Origin: Blastopirellula marina
Lineage (GTDB): Bacteria > Planctomycetota > Planctomycetia > Pirellulales > Pirellulaceae
Assembly (NCBI RefSeq): GCF_002967765.1
Contig: NZ_PUHY01000014.1
Location: forward strand, 310,001 to 374,000
Direction of reading: 5' to 3'
DNA length: 64,000 nucleotides
Shown here in pieces: positions 41,201 through 50,013 of the stretch. Each line of letters begins with the position of its first letter. Within the stretch, counting starts at the first letter, position 1. A program made the position numbers and the translations under genes. The notes beneath the pieces are model-generated. The model was not told where the DNA came from and searched no databases. It saw only the letters and a program-made list of their open reading frames with translations.

Positions 41201-44200
41201 GAAGCCTCGGCCGCCGGGCAGTATCGCTTGAGTCTTGAGGTGACCGACAAAGCAGGCCACAAGCAGGAAGGTGGTTACATCTTCACGATTCGTGGGCAAG
41301 GCTTCGATGGTTCGCAGTATCGCTTCAACGCGTTGGAACTCATTCCTGATAAAAAGGAATATCAAGCAGGCGACACGGTTCGATTGCAGATCAATACCGA
41401 TCGCGTTGGTAGCACGGTACTGTTGTTCGTCCGTCCCTCCAACGGCGTTTACTTGCCACCGAAGACGATCCGATTGACCGGCAAGAGCACGGTGTACGAC
41501 ATTGCCGTGCTGAAGAAGGACATGCCAAACTTCTTTGTCGAAGCAGTCACCATCGCCGATGCCGAGGTGCATGACGAGACTAAAGAGATCGTTGTGCCTC
41601 CAGAAACGCGGGTGCTCGACTTGCATGTCGAAATGGATGCTTCGGAATACCTGCCAGGCAGCAAAGGGACGATCAAGCTGAAGTTGACTGACGACACGGG
41701 CGAACCGTTCGTAGGCTCGACCGTGCTGACGATGTACGACAAGTCAGTCGAATACATCAGTGGCGGCTCGAATGTGCCTGATATTAAAGAGTTCTTCTGG
41801 AAGTGGCGTCGTCATCACCACCCCAGTACCGAACATAGCTTGAACCTGTACAGCTACAACTTGACCCCGAAGCGCCAGGTAACACTGAACTTCCTGGGAA
41901 TCTTTGGAAACAGCGTCGCTGACGAAAACGCTTCGTTCGCCCAAGGGATGGGCCGAGGGGGCGGTTTCGGTGGTGGTATGGGTGGAATGGGAGGCGGCGG
42001 CTTTGGCGGTCGTGCTCTGATGTCACGCAGCAGCATGGCTAAGGGAGCGATCATGGAAGGTGCCATGCCCATGGCCGCAGCTCCAGCAGGAGCCGAAATG
42101 GCGGACAGCATGGACTTGGCGGCCGACAAGCAAGATGCCGGCGGCATGCCCGACATGGTCGAACCAACGGTTCGCTCGAACTTCGCCGATACCGCCCTGT
42201 GGGTTGCTTCCGTCGAAACGAACGTCAAAGGGGAAGCCGAATTGACGCTCGATATGCCGGAGAATCTGACGACTTGGATCGTTCGCAGTTGGGCGATGGG
42301 GCAGGGGACCAAGGTCGGATCGGCCGAGACCGAAGTGGTCACGCGGAAGAATCTGATCGTTCGCCTGCAAGCGCCTCGCTACTTTGTGCAAACCGACGAA
42401 GTGGTCCTTTCGGCCAACGTGCATAACTATCTGGAAACCGAAAAGACGGCGATGGTCACGCTCGATATTCCTACTAAGTTGATGACCAGCAACACCCCGC
42501 TGACCCAAAAGGTGACTGTGCCGGCTGGCGGCGAGGTTCGCGTCGACTGGACCGTAAAGGTCGTCCAGGAAGGGGAAGCGACTATCACGATGAAGGCGCT
42601 GACCGATGAAGAATCGGACGCCATGCAGCAAAGTTTCCCCGTGTACGTTCACGGAATGCTGAAGACCGAATCGTGGGCAGGCACCGTTCAGCCAGAAAAA
42701 GATTTGCAGTCGTTCCTGATCAACGTGCCTAAAGATCGTCGTCCGAAAGACTCGCGTCTGATCGTCAGGTACTCGCCAAGCCTGGCGGCCTCGATGGTGG
42801 AAGCCCTTCCTTACCTGGTTGACTATCCGTATGGCTGCACCGAGCAAACGCTCAACCGCTTCGTGCCGTCGGTCATCACCCGTAAGGTGTTGGGGGAAAT
42901 GGGAATCGATCTGAAGTCGATCGCTGAACACCAGAATAACCTGAACGCCCAGGAAATCGGTGATCCGGCCGAACGCAATAAAGATTGGAACGCCGACTGG
43001 AAGCACACGCTGAAGAATCCGGTGTTCGATGATGCCGAACTCGAGAAGATGGTCAAAGCAGGCGTTCAACGTCTGACCGAGATGCAGAACTCGGACGGCG
43101 GTTGGGGCTGGTTCTCTGGCTATAACGAACACAGCTATCCCCACACTACAGCCGTCGTGGTGCGTGGTTTGGAAATCGCCCAGCGTAACGGTGCTGCCGT
43201 GGTGCCCGATACGCTCGAGCGTGGTAAGCAGTGGCTGATCAACTACCAGAATCAGGAAGTTCAAAAGCTGCAAAACGCTGACGAAAAGAAGGACCCCTGG
43301 AAGTCGCAGGCGAGCAACCTCGATGCGATGGTCTTCGGCGTGCTGGCCGAGATGAAACACGATAATCCTGCGATGCGAGGTTTCCTCTATCGCGATCGAA
43401 CGAAGCTCTCGGTTTACGCCAACGCAATCTTCGCCCTGGCCCTGCACCAGGTCGGCGACGAGGAGAAGCTGGCCATGGTTCGCCGGAACCTCGATCAATA
43501 CGTCGTGACCGACGTCGAGAACGAGACCGCCTATCTGAAAATGGCCGAGGACAATTACTGGTGGAACTGGTACGGCGATCCAATCGAAGCAAACGCTTAC
43601 TATCTGAAGCTGTTGGCGGCGACCGATGCCGAGAACGTGACCGCTCGCCGGATGGTGAAGTACCTGCTCAACAATCGGAAGCATGCGACCTACTGGAAGT
43701 CGACTCGCGACACGGCGTTATGCGTCGAAGCGATGGCGGACTACCTGCGGGCGACCGACGAGTTGAACCCGGAGATGACGGTCGAGATCTTTGTTGACGG
43801 TCAGAAGAAAGCCGAAACCGAGTTCACCAAGGAAAATCTCTTCATCGTCGACAACACGGTCGAGCTGACCGGGCTGCAAGTGACCGATGGCGAGCATAAG
43901 GTCGAGGTTCGCCGAAAAGGGAAGGGCCCGGTCTACTACAGTGCTTACCTGACCAACTTCACCTTGGAAGATTTCATCACCAAGGCAGGCCTGGAAGTGA
44001 AAGTCCAGCGTCGCTTCTACCGACTCGATCGGGACGAAGATGCCACCGTGCGAGCGGCTGGCGATCGCGGTCAGGCGCTCAACCAGAAGGTCGAGAAGTA
44101 CACGCGGACCTTGCTGGAAAACGAGTCGCAGATTACTAGCGGCGATCTCATCGAGATTGACCTCGTAATCGAATCGAAGAATGACTATGAGTACGTCATG

Positions 44201-44482
44201 TTCGAGGATAAGAAAGCGGCTGGGTTTGAAGCGGTTGATCTGCGAAGTGGCTACAACGGCAACTCGCTGGGAGCCTACATGGAACTCCGCGACGAACGGG
44301 TAACCTTCTTCGTCCGGCAGTTGCCACGTGGCAAACATACGCTGACTTATCGACTGCGGGCCGAGATCCCCGGCAAGTTCAGTGCGTTACCCGCCGTCGC
44401 TCAGGCGATGTACGCACCCGAACTGGTCGGTAACTCGGACGAAATGAAAATTCAGATCGCCGATCTGCCTGCGAAGGAATAA
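38276..44482 (+). CDS. Alpha-2-macroglobulin family protein
   Basis: A 2068-residue exported protein, ATG 38276 after GAAGGA. N-terminal signal anchor (ARSIPIAILVCFGAVMAAWL), then TPR-like helices (about 40-330). MG domains follow; the MG2 motif DRPVYRPNQTMKY is at about 648. A Gly/Met-rich stretch (GMGRGGGFGGGMGGMGGGGF, about 1222-1300) occupies the place of the bait region. SNFADTALWVASVETNVKGE then opens the A2M core. The thioester motif GCTEQ (Cys1521-Gln1524) is intact, and a helical thioester domain (NSDGGWGWFSGYNEHSYPH) follows. It would trap proteases by bait cleavage and covalent capture. It stands alone, without an adjacent penicillin-binding protein 1C gene, and has its own terminator. 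Confidence 0.92.
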   Translation: MTQYSFARSIPIAILVCFGAVMAAWLGIGQQNAQQEAPDIQQMETLYKQGNFKEAYEAAEKLFFDPKQDPKELARTMNIPVQCLQRLGRYADVDNFLEKTAEAQKDEWRVLTLLGNQYASINHWGVINDNKFERGPVRGGGKRVNSFQRDRVRALQLYVEAMKLAEKEQADKDMADLYFQVSTFFLYNNFGRGAWELQYLTDIAELPDYEEGYSYGGNNQGAPVDEAGNPIFYHLPESWDASKNDGERMRWAMDQVGKYNADRLDDTQLQWANFLQSQFGVNTLQQYQWFFTARASSDEEDATPQLLQLVTLKENETIARLATGIKRFELPDEFNHIRVWQKIIADKAGRRSQAYDNLASVFENRRQYPKAAETWRAAIADVGKGNNEYRQKRLDQIIGNLGQFQGGKVHAAGQGVTLQYLFRNGTEVALTAHEIKVDKLLSDVKQYLKSNPGRIDYQKMQLQQIGEKILFQDDGEAYLGGQVAQWNVKLEPRPDHFDRRIDINAPLNNAGAYMVTAKMQDGNICKVVVWVADTVIVSKQLDEKRLYYVADAVTGKPIEKANVEFFGYKVEQVRNQNRYSVLTKDFAEFTSPDGQITLGENQMPQQYQFLVMARTDAGRLAFLGFQHIWYQQQHDAQYNQVRSYGITDRPVYRPNQTMKYKFWTRTSKYDQDNVSNFAGQEIRVELRDPQGNSMFVKMMKADEFGGVNAEWEIPSDAKLGQYHLFTQYGSVNFRIEEYKKPEFEVTIDAPSKPVELGEKVTAKINAKYYFGSPVTNATVKYKIERSEYNKHWYPTARWDWCFGNGYWWFAYDYPWYPGYAKWVGCMRPAPFWIGWSNNPPELVAEQEVEIGEDGTIEVEIDTALAKALHSDSDHQYTITAEVRDASRRTIVGTGKVLVAREPFKVYTWVDRGYYNVGDTIHAHFLAQTLDSRDVAGKGLLKLLKITYDENNQPIETEVQSWNIDMTGQGSVSQTMEASAAGQYRLSLEVTDKAGHKQEGGYIFTIRGQGFDGSQYRFNALELIPDKKEYQAGDTVRLQINTDRVGSTVLLFVRPSNGVYLPPKTIRLTGKSTVYDIAVLKKDMPNFFVEAVTIADAEVHDETKEIVVPPETRVLDLHVEMDASEYLPGSKGTIKLKLTDDTGEPFVGSTVLTMYDKSVEYISGGSNVPDIKEFFWKWRRHHHPSTEHSLNLYSYNLTPKRQVTLNFLGIFGNSVADENASFAQGMGRGGGFGGGMGGMGGGGFGGRALMSRSSMAKGAIMEGAMPMAAAPAGAEMADSMDLAADKQDAGGMPDMVEPTVRSNFADTALWVASVETNVKGEAELTLDMPENLTTWIVRSWAMGQGTKVGSAETEVVTRKNLIVRLQAPRYFVQTDEVVLSANVHNYLETEKTAMVTLDIPTKLMTSNTPLTQKVTVPAGGEVRVDWTVKVVQEGEATITMKALTDEESDAMQQSFPVYVHGMLKTESWAGTVQPEKDLQSFLINVPKDRRPKDSRLIVRYSPSLAASMVEALPYLVDYPYGCTEQTLNRFVPSVITRKVLGEMGIDLKSIAEHQNNLNAQEIGDPAERNKDWNADWKHTLKNPVFDDAELEKMVKAGVQRLTEMQNSDGGWGWFSGYNEHSYPHTTAVVVRGLEIAQRNGAAVVPDTLERGKQWLINYQNQEVQKLQNADEKKDPWKSQASNLDAMVFGVLAEMKHDNPAMRGFLYRDRTKLSVYANAIFALALHQVGDEEKLAMVRRNLDQYVVTDVENETAYLKMAEDNYWWNWYGDPIEANAYYLKLLAATDAENVTARRMVKYLLNNRKHATYWKSTRDTALCVEAMADYLRATDELNPEMTVEIFVDGQKKAETEFTKENLFIVDNTVELTGLQVTDGEHKVEVRRKGKGPVYYSAYLTNFTLEDFITKAGLEVKVQRRFYRLDRDEDATVRAAGDRGQALNQKVEKYTRTLLENESQITSGDLIEIDLVIESKNDYEYVMFEDKKAAGFEAVDLRSGYNGNSLGAYMELRDERVTFFVRQLPRGKHTLTYRLRAEIPGKFSALPAVAQAMYAPELVGNSDEMKIQIADLPAKE

Positions 44483-44510
44483 CTGAGACGCAGGAGCTGG
44501 TATTAAAAAA

Positions 44511-44536
44511 GGGGCGTTCCTCGTCGGGAACGCCCC
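44511..44536. terminator. Intrinsic terminator
   Basis: Ten-base stem GGGGCGTTCC / GGAACGCCCC with a six-base loop, flanked by A-run and T-run. It lies 30 bases past the macroglobulin stop and faces the convergent rhodanese gene, so it can act both ways. Confidence 0.85.
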
Positions 44537-44571
44537 TTTTTCGTCTTCGTAATGGATTGCCAGGCGGGGAA

Positions 44572-44907
44572 TTACGAGGCGTGTGCTAGATGGCCACCTT
44601 GTTCTTCCCACTCTTTCGCTCCACCTTCAAAGTCCATGACTTCGGTGAAGCCAGATTCTTCTAGACGCTTGGCTGCCTTGGTGGATGAGTGGCAATCAGC
44701 GCTGGCACAGTACAACACCACCGGCTGATTCTTCCCGCCGATGGTTTGTTCGACTCGCTTTTCAAAATCGCTCTTCTCAAGTGGAATGTTGATGGAGCCT
44801 GGGATGCGGGTGCTCTCGAAGCTCGCTTCGCTCAGCGTATTGATGAGCGTCAAGCGTTCACCCTGGTTCTGTCGCGTCTTCAATTGATCAGCGTTAATCG
44901 ATTGCAT
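44572..44907 (-). CDS. Single-domain rhodanese
   Basis: A 111-residue rhodanese-fold sulfurtransferase. The typical blocks are ESTRIPGSINIPL, VVLYCASADCHSSTKAAKRL (active-site loop with the catalytic Cys, YCASADC) and the C-terminal GGAKEWEEQG. The active-site loop has CASADCH, compatible with a persulfide-forming Cys. It moves sulfane sulfur, acceptor unknown. ATG 44907 follows AAGGAG six bases away. It lies next to a sulfatase gene, but a functional link is only a possibility. Confidence 0.88.
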   Translation of the reverse strand: MQSINADQLKTRQNQGERLTLINTLSEASFESTRIPGSINIPLEKSDFEKRVEQTIGGKNQPVVLYCASADCHSSTKAAKRLEESGFTEVMDFEGGAKEWEEQGGHLAHAS

Positions 44908-44989
44908 GATCTACTCCTTCTGTTACAGAACGTGACGTTTACCTTTTGCAAAAGGCCGCAAATCACGTTCCATCGTCGAAGGACGATCA

Positions 44990-46399
44990 CTACTTCGGTT
45001 CCCAGTCGGCACCGTTATCGGCAGGCATTTCCTTGTGCCAGGCGAGGATCGTTTTCGTCAAACGCTCGACGATCTCGGGATGGGCATCGGCGACGTTCTT
45101 ACGCTCGCCACGGTTTTTGTTGAGATTGTAAAGCTGTGGGTCGCTGCCATCGTAGCTGCACAGTAGCTTCCACTTGCCATCTCGCACTGCCAGGTCGGGC
45201 AGTTGCTTGCCTTGGATCTCGGGACGATCTGGAGGGCGGCGGAAGCAGATCGGGCCTTCGTGCGACTCGGTCGATTGACCCAAGATCACGCCTGGCAGCG
45301 ATTGGCCGTCGAAAGTGACATCTTGTGGAGCTTCCACTCCAGCCACTGCCAGTAAGCTCGGCACCAGGTCGTATGCTGCAAAGACCGATTCTTCGTTGGT
45401 GGTGCCTGCTTTGTCGGCGGCAATCACACCAGGGCCCCAGACGACCAAAGGGGAGCGAATGCCTCCTTCGTACAGCGTGGTCTTGTGCCCGCGAAATGGA
45501 CCCGCCGTGCCAGCGCCCAGTTCAGGACCATTGTCCGAGCACATCACGATCAGCGTGTTATTCTTCAGCTTTTCGTCGTTGCGAACGAAGTCGAACAGCG
45601 TACCGAGTTGTTCGTCCATCGTTTCCAGCACGCCGAGATACAGATCACGCTTCGAAGCATCACCACGACGTTCCTTAGGCGGGAAAAACGGCGAGTGGAC
45701 GTCGTCAGGCCACACGTTCACGTAGAACGGTTGATCCTTCGCTTCGGCTTCCTTGATAAACGCGATCGCATCATCCACGAAGCGCTGGGTGACCTGCGAA
45801 CGCTTCTCCCAGAAGATTTCGCCGCGGCCCAGTTTATCGGAACCGAGCGTCCACAGTTTTGGCTTTTTGCCGTCGTAAGCGTCGAGTTCGGCCAAGACCC
45901 GGTCCCCCAAGCCTTCGAAGTTGGTCAGCGAATCGTCGAAGCCGTATTCGGTGATCAGCGGCGCTTCGCCCACATCGCGTTGGCCACCCATGTGCCACTT
46001 ACCAAAGTGCCCGGTAGCGTAGCCGGCGTTGTGCAGCATGCGAGCCAACATGGGGGCGGACGGATCGAGCCACTGCGCCATGCCTCGCTTATTATTGAGC
46101 TCGCGGTGCGCCAGGTAGGAAGAAATCTTCCAGCGCTGCGGATACTGCCCGGTCGAGATCGCGGTCCGCGACGGGGAGCAGATTGGCGAATTCACGTAGA
46201 ACTGCGTAAAGCGAATCCCTTCGGCGGCCATCCGATCGCAGTTCTCGGTCGTGGCGGCCTCGTTACCGAAGCAGGAGAAGTCGCCCCAGCCCATATCATC
46301 GATGAACACAAGAATGATATTGGGACGCTCGGCAGCGGAAACTGGCGAGACAAATAGCCCGAGCAAAAGGAGCAGGCAAGATAATCGAACGACAAGCAT
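44990..46399 (-). CDS. Type I sulfatase (arylsulfatase A type)
   Basis: A 469-residue exported sulfatase with signal peptide LSCLLLLLGLFVSPVSA. Metal-binding Asp pair in FIDDMGWGDFS; the formylglycine site is Cys74 in PICSPSRTAIS (C-x-P-S-R). SDNGPELGAG holds the further metal/sulfate ligands. An FGE-type enzyme must convert Cys74; none is in the window. Hydrolyses sulfate esters, probably of marine sulfated polysaccharides; substrate cannot be read. ATG 46399 has GAGGA seven bases upstream. Typical planctomycete gene. Confidence 0.95.
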   Translation of the reverse strand: MLVVRLSCLLLLLGLFVSPVSAAERPNIILVFIDDMGWGDFSCFGNEAATTENCDRMAAEGIRFTQFYVNSPICSPSRTAISTGQYPQRWKISSYLAHRELNNKRGMAQWLDPSAPMLARMLHNAGYATGHFGKWHMGGQRDVGEAPLITEYGFDDSLTNFEGLGDRVLAELDAYDGKKPKLWTLGSDKLGRGEIFWEKRSQVTQRFVDDAIAFIKEAEAKDQPFYVNVWPDDVHSPFFPPKERRGDASKRDLYLGVLETMDEQLGTLFDFVRNDEKLKNNTLIVMCSDNGPELGAGTAGPFRGHKTTLYEGGIRSPLVVWGPGVIAADKAGTTNEESVFAAYDLVPSLLAVAGVEAPQDVTFDGQSLPGVILGQSTESHEGPICFRRPPDRPEIQGKQLPDLAVRDGKWKLLCSYDGSDPQLYNLNKNRGERKNVADAHPEIVERLTKTILAWHKEMPADNGADWEPK

Positions 46400-46574
46400 G
46401 GAGTGTTCCTCGATGGCTAGGTAAAAATCGCTTGGGGGACCGCTCAATCTACCACAGCTTCATCGAAATCCAACGGAAACCTCGATTTGCACCGCATGGA
46501 ATTCAAGTTCGGGCGCAACCATTTTCAGCCAGCGTGCAAAGATTCTCATGCTTTGCCACATGTTGGGTGGCCGG

Positions 46575-47201
46575 TTACAGCTTTCGCCAGCGAAAAGAAA
46601 CCAGTCTTGGGGCCAGCTTATCGTCTGCTTCATGCCACCACTCGTCGAGGCGAATCAGCGTCAAACCGAACTTCTCCGCCGTGGTCAGAAAGTCGGATAG
46701 ATGATGGACAAAGGCATCGACTTTGTTCGCTACGCCGTTGCGTTGAAACTGCGCCTGGCTGCCCAGATACTGCTTCGCGGGGTGGAGTTCGCTGACGAAA
46801 AACTGCCCGCCAGTATCGAGGCAACGTGCGACTTGCTCGAAGATCGGGGCGAGATCGGCAATGTGTTCGAGCACCAGATTGCACGCGACCAGATCGACCG
46901 AACCACTCGCAATGGGCCAACGTTTCTGCAGATCGGCCTCGACGAACGTGACATGCGGAAGCACAACTTTTTGTCGAGCTCTTTCCAGCATGCCAGCTGA
47001 GAAATCGATGCCGAGCAGATGATCGGCCAGCGAGGCATAAAACAATGAGTTCTTACCCGTGCCACAGCCAATCTCAACGATATGGGGAAAACGTTGACCA
47101 GCCAGCGATGCTTGCGTGATTTGCTGATCCAAGTCACGCGTACGATTGACATCTTCGTCGTAGGTTGACGACCAGTTGGAATAGGCGTCGGAAATCGACA
47201 T
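46575..47201 (-). CDS. SAM-dependent methyltransferase
   Basis: A 208-residue class I methyltransferase. The SAM-binding motif HIVEIGCGTGKNSLFYASLA is at about 37-56, followed by LLGIDFSAGMLERAR (acidic Asp of the second strand) and DLVACNLVLEHI. The C-terminal part (FFVSELHP; LTLIRLDEWWHEAD) suits small-molecule substrates. The ATG at 47201 is chosen because MSISDAYSNWSSTYDEDV is the usual opening; 47255 is a weaker alternative. It lies 87 bases after the halogenase-like gene on the same strand and may act on its product. Confidence 0.88.
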   Translation of the reverse strand: MSISDAYSNWSSTYDEDVNRTRDLDQQITQASLAGQRFPHIVEIGCGTGKNSLFYASLADHLLGIDFSAGMLERARQKVVLPHVTFVEADLQKRWPIASGSVDLVACNLVLEHIADLAPIFEQVARCLDTGGQFFVSELHPAKQYLGSQAQFQRNGVANKVDAFVHHLSDFLTTAEKFGLTLIRLDEWWHEADDKLAPRLVSFRWRKL

Positions 47202-47288
47202 GCGGGGGCCTGCTTCGCCGAAAGGTGCAAAAGAGAGCTTTCGGCAGCAGGACAAAGCGAATGCGAGAGAGGTTCGCCTGACTGAGGG

Positions 47289-48530
47289 TTATTCCGCCAT
47301 GGCTTCTGACTCGACCTTCATCGTATCGATCGATTCGAAGACCTTGTCGAGACTGTCCTTAAACAGATCGCCGATCAAGAGGTCGGTGATGTCGCCGCGA
47401 TGATCGGGAAAGCGGCGGACGAACTTGCCGAAATTGAAGCCATCGTAATAGGCACAAACCAGTTTGCGCATCCGCTCCATGCCGACCAGGTAGTCTGCTT
47501 CCCAGCCAGCAAGTTGCTCGCGGGACGTGTCTCCCTTCTTCAAGCCTTCGACGATCGCATCGGCGGCAAGCTCCCCCGACTTCAGCGCCAACAGAACGCC
47601 AGAAGAGTAGAGTGGATCGAGGAAGCCGAGGGCATCGCCGATCAGCACCCAACCGTTACCGGCGGCTTGCTTCGCCTTGTAAGTGAAGTCCTTGGTAGCG
47701 AAGACCTTGGTGATTTGCTCGGCATTTTCGACCCGCATCTTGGCACCGGGGCACTTCTCTAATTCCTCAAAGAAGACTTCTTCGTGGCTGCCACGACCTT
47801 TAAAGAGGTAGTCGAAATCGCCGACCACACCAATGCTGACGGTGTCGTCATGCAGGGGAATGTACCAGAACCACCCCTTCTTGTTCTCGACTTGCAGGAC
47901 GGTTGTTGCGCCTTCGTCGCGGCCAGCATCTCGCTTGCCACCCTTGTAGTAAGTCCAGATCGAACCTTTGTTGAGCGACGGATCAGGCACACGCAGCTTC
48001 AACTTGTTCAGGAGCATGGAAGTTTGACCGCTGGCATCGACCACCACATCGGCACGCACTTCACGCTTGTTGCCATCTTCGTCCATGATCTGGACGCCAA
48101 CCGCTTTGTCGCCTTCGAACAAGACATCGAGAACACGGACACCTTCGTGCGTTTTCACGCCATGCTCTTCCGCATTGCGAAGCATCATCTCGTCGAACTC
48201 GCTACGACGGACCTGCCAGGTTTGCGAGCAATCGTGATCTTTGTTGTCGTGGAAGTAGAACGGGGCCGACTGCTTGCCTGTATCGCTGACAAACTGAACG
48301 CTGTACTTCTTGATGAAGGGGCTATGCTTCAGCTTGTCGATCATGTTCAGTCGCTTCAGAACCCAGTAAGTTTCCGGGATTAGCGATTCACCGATGTGGA
48401 AACGTGGGAACTTCTCACGTTCGAACAGCTCGACTTGAACTCCTTGTTGGGCCAAAAGCGTACCAACGGTCGCCCCGGCCGGGCCTCCTCCGATTACCAC
48501 CACCTGGGTCTTATTATTGGTATCGATCAT
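47289..48530 (-). CDS. FAD-dependent oxidoreductase, halogenase-like
   Basis: A 413-residue flavoprotein. The N-terminal GxGxxG (VVVIGGGPAGATVGTLLAQQ) binds FAD; GWVLIGDALGFLDPLYSSGV is the second FAD motif, and RRSEFDEMMLRNAEEHGV is conserved in this class. GWFWYIPL contains the WxWxIP signature that marks flavin-dependent halogenases and close relatives. FIKKYSVQF is the place where a catalytic Lys would be. It is therefore either a halogenase or an oxidoreductase of that fold; no flavin reductase is adjacent. It follows a MarR-type regulator by 45 bases and precedes a methyltransferase, an operon-like order. Confidence 0.85.
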   Translation of the reverse strand: MIDTNNKTQVVVIGGGPAGATVGTLLAQQGVQVELFEREKFPRFHIGESLIPETYWVLKRLNMIDKLKHSPFIKKYSVQFVSDTGKQSAPFYFHDNKDHDCSQTWQVRRSEFDEMMLRNAEEHGVKTHEGVRVLDVLFEGDKAVGVQIMDEDGNKREVRADVVVDASGQTSMLLNKLKLRVPDPSLNKGSIWTYYKGGKRDAGRDEGATTVLQVENKKGWFWYIPLHDDTVSIGVVGDFDYLFKGRGSHEEVFFEELEKCPGAKMRVENAEQITKVFATKDFTYKAKQAAGNGWVLIGDALGFLDPLYSSGVLLALKSGELAADAIVEGLKKGDTSREQLAGWEADYLVGMERMRKLVCAYYDGFNFGKFVRRFPDHRGDITDLLIGDLFKDSLDKVFESIDTMKVESEAMAE

Positions 48531-48575
48531 GCTTCTTGCCTGTCTGTTCGAGGGAGCTTTCAGAAGGCTCCATAG

Positions 48576-49082
48576 TTAGTCGTCCACGAGGGACAGATTG
48601 GCGACGTCTTCGTGCGGCTCACGCGCTTCCTTCAAGAGCGCAGCCAGCTGACGCAAAGCTTCAGGAGAGAGGTGACCCAGCTGCTTCCGGTGGCACTGTT
48701 CGACCTGGGATGAGAGATCGCGAAGAAGTTGCTTTCCCTCCTCGGTAATCGTCACCTCAACCACGCGTCGATTTTCAGGACGCCGTTCTCGTTGCAATAA
48801 ACCCTTCTGTTCCAGCTTATCCAACAGACGCGTCATGTCGGGTGCACGCGAAATCAAACGCGACCCCAATACGAGGGTTGGCATCGATTCGGGATAAACC
48901 GACTTCAGTAAACGCAACGTGTTGTACTGCTGGGCGGAAAGTCCTGCCTTGCTGAAGACTTCCTCCTCAAACGCTTTGAGGCGGTCGTAAGTTCGCCACA
49001 AATTGAGGAAGACTTCCTGTTCCAAGGAGTCGAATTTCCGAACTACGGGTTGCGAACGAGCTGTTTCTGGATTTTGAACCAT
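48576..49082 (-). CDS. MarR-family transcriptional regulator
   Basis: A 168-residue winged-helix regulator. LSAQQYNTLRLLKSVYPESM and SRAPDMTRLLDKLEQKGLLQ form the HTH, and RERRPENRRVVEVTITEEGK is the wing with its typical Arg. The N- and C-terminal helices form the dimer interface. It lies directly upstream of the halogenase-like gene on the same strand, so it probably controls that operon and itself. A perfect palindrome (49119-49129) in its own promoter region may be the operator. Ligand unknown; members often sense phenolic compounds or oxidants. Confidence 0.92.
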   Translation of the reverse strand: MVQNPETARSQPVVRKFDSLEQEVFLNLWRTYDRLKAFEEEVFSKAGLSAQQYNTLRLLKSVYPESMPTLVLGSRLISRAPDMTRLLDKLEQKGLLQRERRPENRRVVEVTITEEGKQLLRDLSSQVEQCHRKQLGHLSPEALRQLAALLKEAREPHEDVANLSLVDD

Positions 49083-49118
49083 ACCCCCAAGATAGGCGTT
49101 ATTACAATAGACGTCAAG

Positions 49119-49129
49119 ACAACTGTTGT
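49119..49129. promoter_or_regulatory. Candidate MarR operator
   Basis: ACAACTGTTGT is a perfect 11-base palindrome 37 bases upstream of the MarR start. Short palindromes of this kind are typical half-site pairs of MarR-type repressors. The link is positional only. Confidence 0.4.
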
Positions 49130-49233
49130 TAAAGATACCGTAACTTAGGACGCAAAGTTAACCAGCAAGTTTGAGAAATGTACAAGCCGAGAAGCGGATT
49201 TTGCTGGGGGAGGATTTCCCCTCCAAAATCGAA

Positions 49234-49692
49234 CTACTTCGGTTTCCCCCGTAACTTCCGAGGCCCGTCACGGCCAATGTATCGCGTCCGCTGTTCGGAT
49301 GAACTTAAATCAGGGGGATATGGGTTTACCGACGGAGGGGAGACGCCCACGTTTGTCTTCGATGATTTTTCAGCGGAAACGGCTCGACTTGCTGCCAGCA
49401 CATTGGGCTTTTCGTCCTTGTCAGCAGCTTGAGTGCGCTCGGGAGACGAACGAGTCGCATTTGAGACCGTGGGGTGATCGCTTGCCGGGCGAATGGTTGG
49501 CTGAATCTGCTTAATCGTCTCCGCAAATTCCTCTCGCTCGCTACTGTTCTTCAACAAAATTTTGAGCATCGCTTGCACCATCCTGGCGGCTTGAAGTCGG
49601 ACCGAGGTGGTTTCCGTTACGCTGAGTGCGATTTCGGTCGGAAATTGAAGCGCGGCTTGCCAATGCTGCGCGGTGATGCTGATGCCATGCAT
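49234..49692 (-). CDS. Hypothetical protein
   Basis: A 152-residue frame beginning MHGISITAQHWQAALQFP. The first 65 residues are helical (VRLQAARMVQAMLKILLKNS); the rest is Ser/Pro/Lys-rich and probably disordered (PTVSNATRSSPERTQAADKD). No family, signal or membrane segment is recognised. Coding on this strand is plausible but unproven. Confidence 0.45.
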   Translation of the reverse strand: MHGISITAQHWQAALQFPTEIALSVTETTSVRLQAARMVQAMLKILLKNSSEREEFAETIKQIQPTIRPASDHPTVSNATRSSPERTQAADKDEKPNVLAASRAVSAEKSSKTNVGVSPPSVNPYPPDLSSSEQRTRYIGRDGPRKLRGKPK

Positions 49693-50013
49693 GATCCAAT
49701 GCCTTTTCGAGAAAGCGGTTTGAGCGGGCGCACAAGTTCCCCCTGAGGAAACGCTGTGGCGTTTCCCAGGAACCAGGCGTTTTCAATGGTCGAAGCGATT
49801 CGCAAGCCGGGTGGATCCAGAGGCCTGACACGCTTTGCGATAATGTGAACGTATGTATACTTGCAAAGTGTTTCAGAGGCAAAGCATTTTTTGGCCTATT
49901 TTCTGGCAGTGTGGCAATCTTGCGTGCGATCGGTCGTTCGCGAACGGCACAAAAAAAAACAGGAGACCAAAGATCTCCTGTTCCTTCCAACTTCCACTTT
50001 GAGTAGCTCACAA
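49693..50013. other. Intergenic region with terminator
   Basis: Apart from the hairpin at 49958-49982, I see no gene in this 321-bp gap between two minus-strand genes. Confidence 0.4.
49958..49982 (-). terminator. Terminator of the Amt-chemoreceptor gene
   Basis: Stem AACAGGAGA / TCTCCTGTT (9 bp, loop of seven) beside an A-run at 49951-49959, which is a T-run on the minus strand. It lies 32 bases after the stop of the gene starting at 52326. Confidence 0.8.

Noticed and set aside
42023-43684. Long minus-strand open frame (553 codons) inside the macroglobulin gene
   Set aside because: It is the complement of a highly supported gene; the product is His/Arg-rich without domain logic, a typical shadow of GC-rich coding DNA.
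45485-46357. Plus-strand open frame opposite the sulfatase
   Set aside because: Shadow of the sulfatase gene, no motif.
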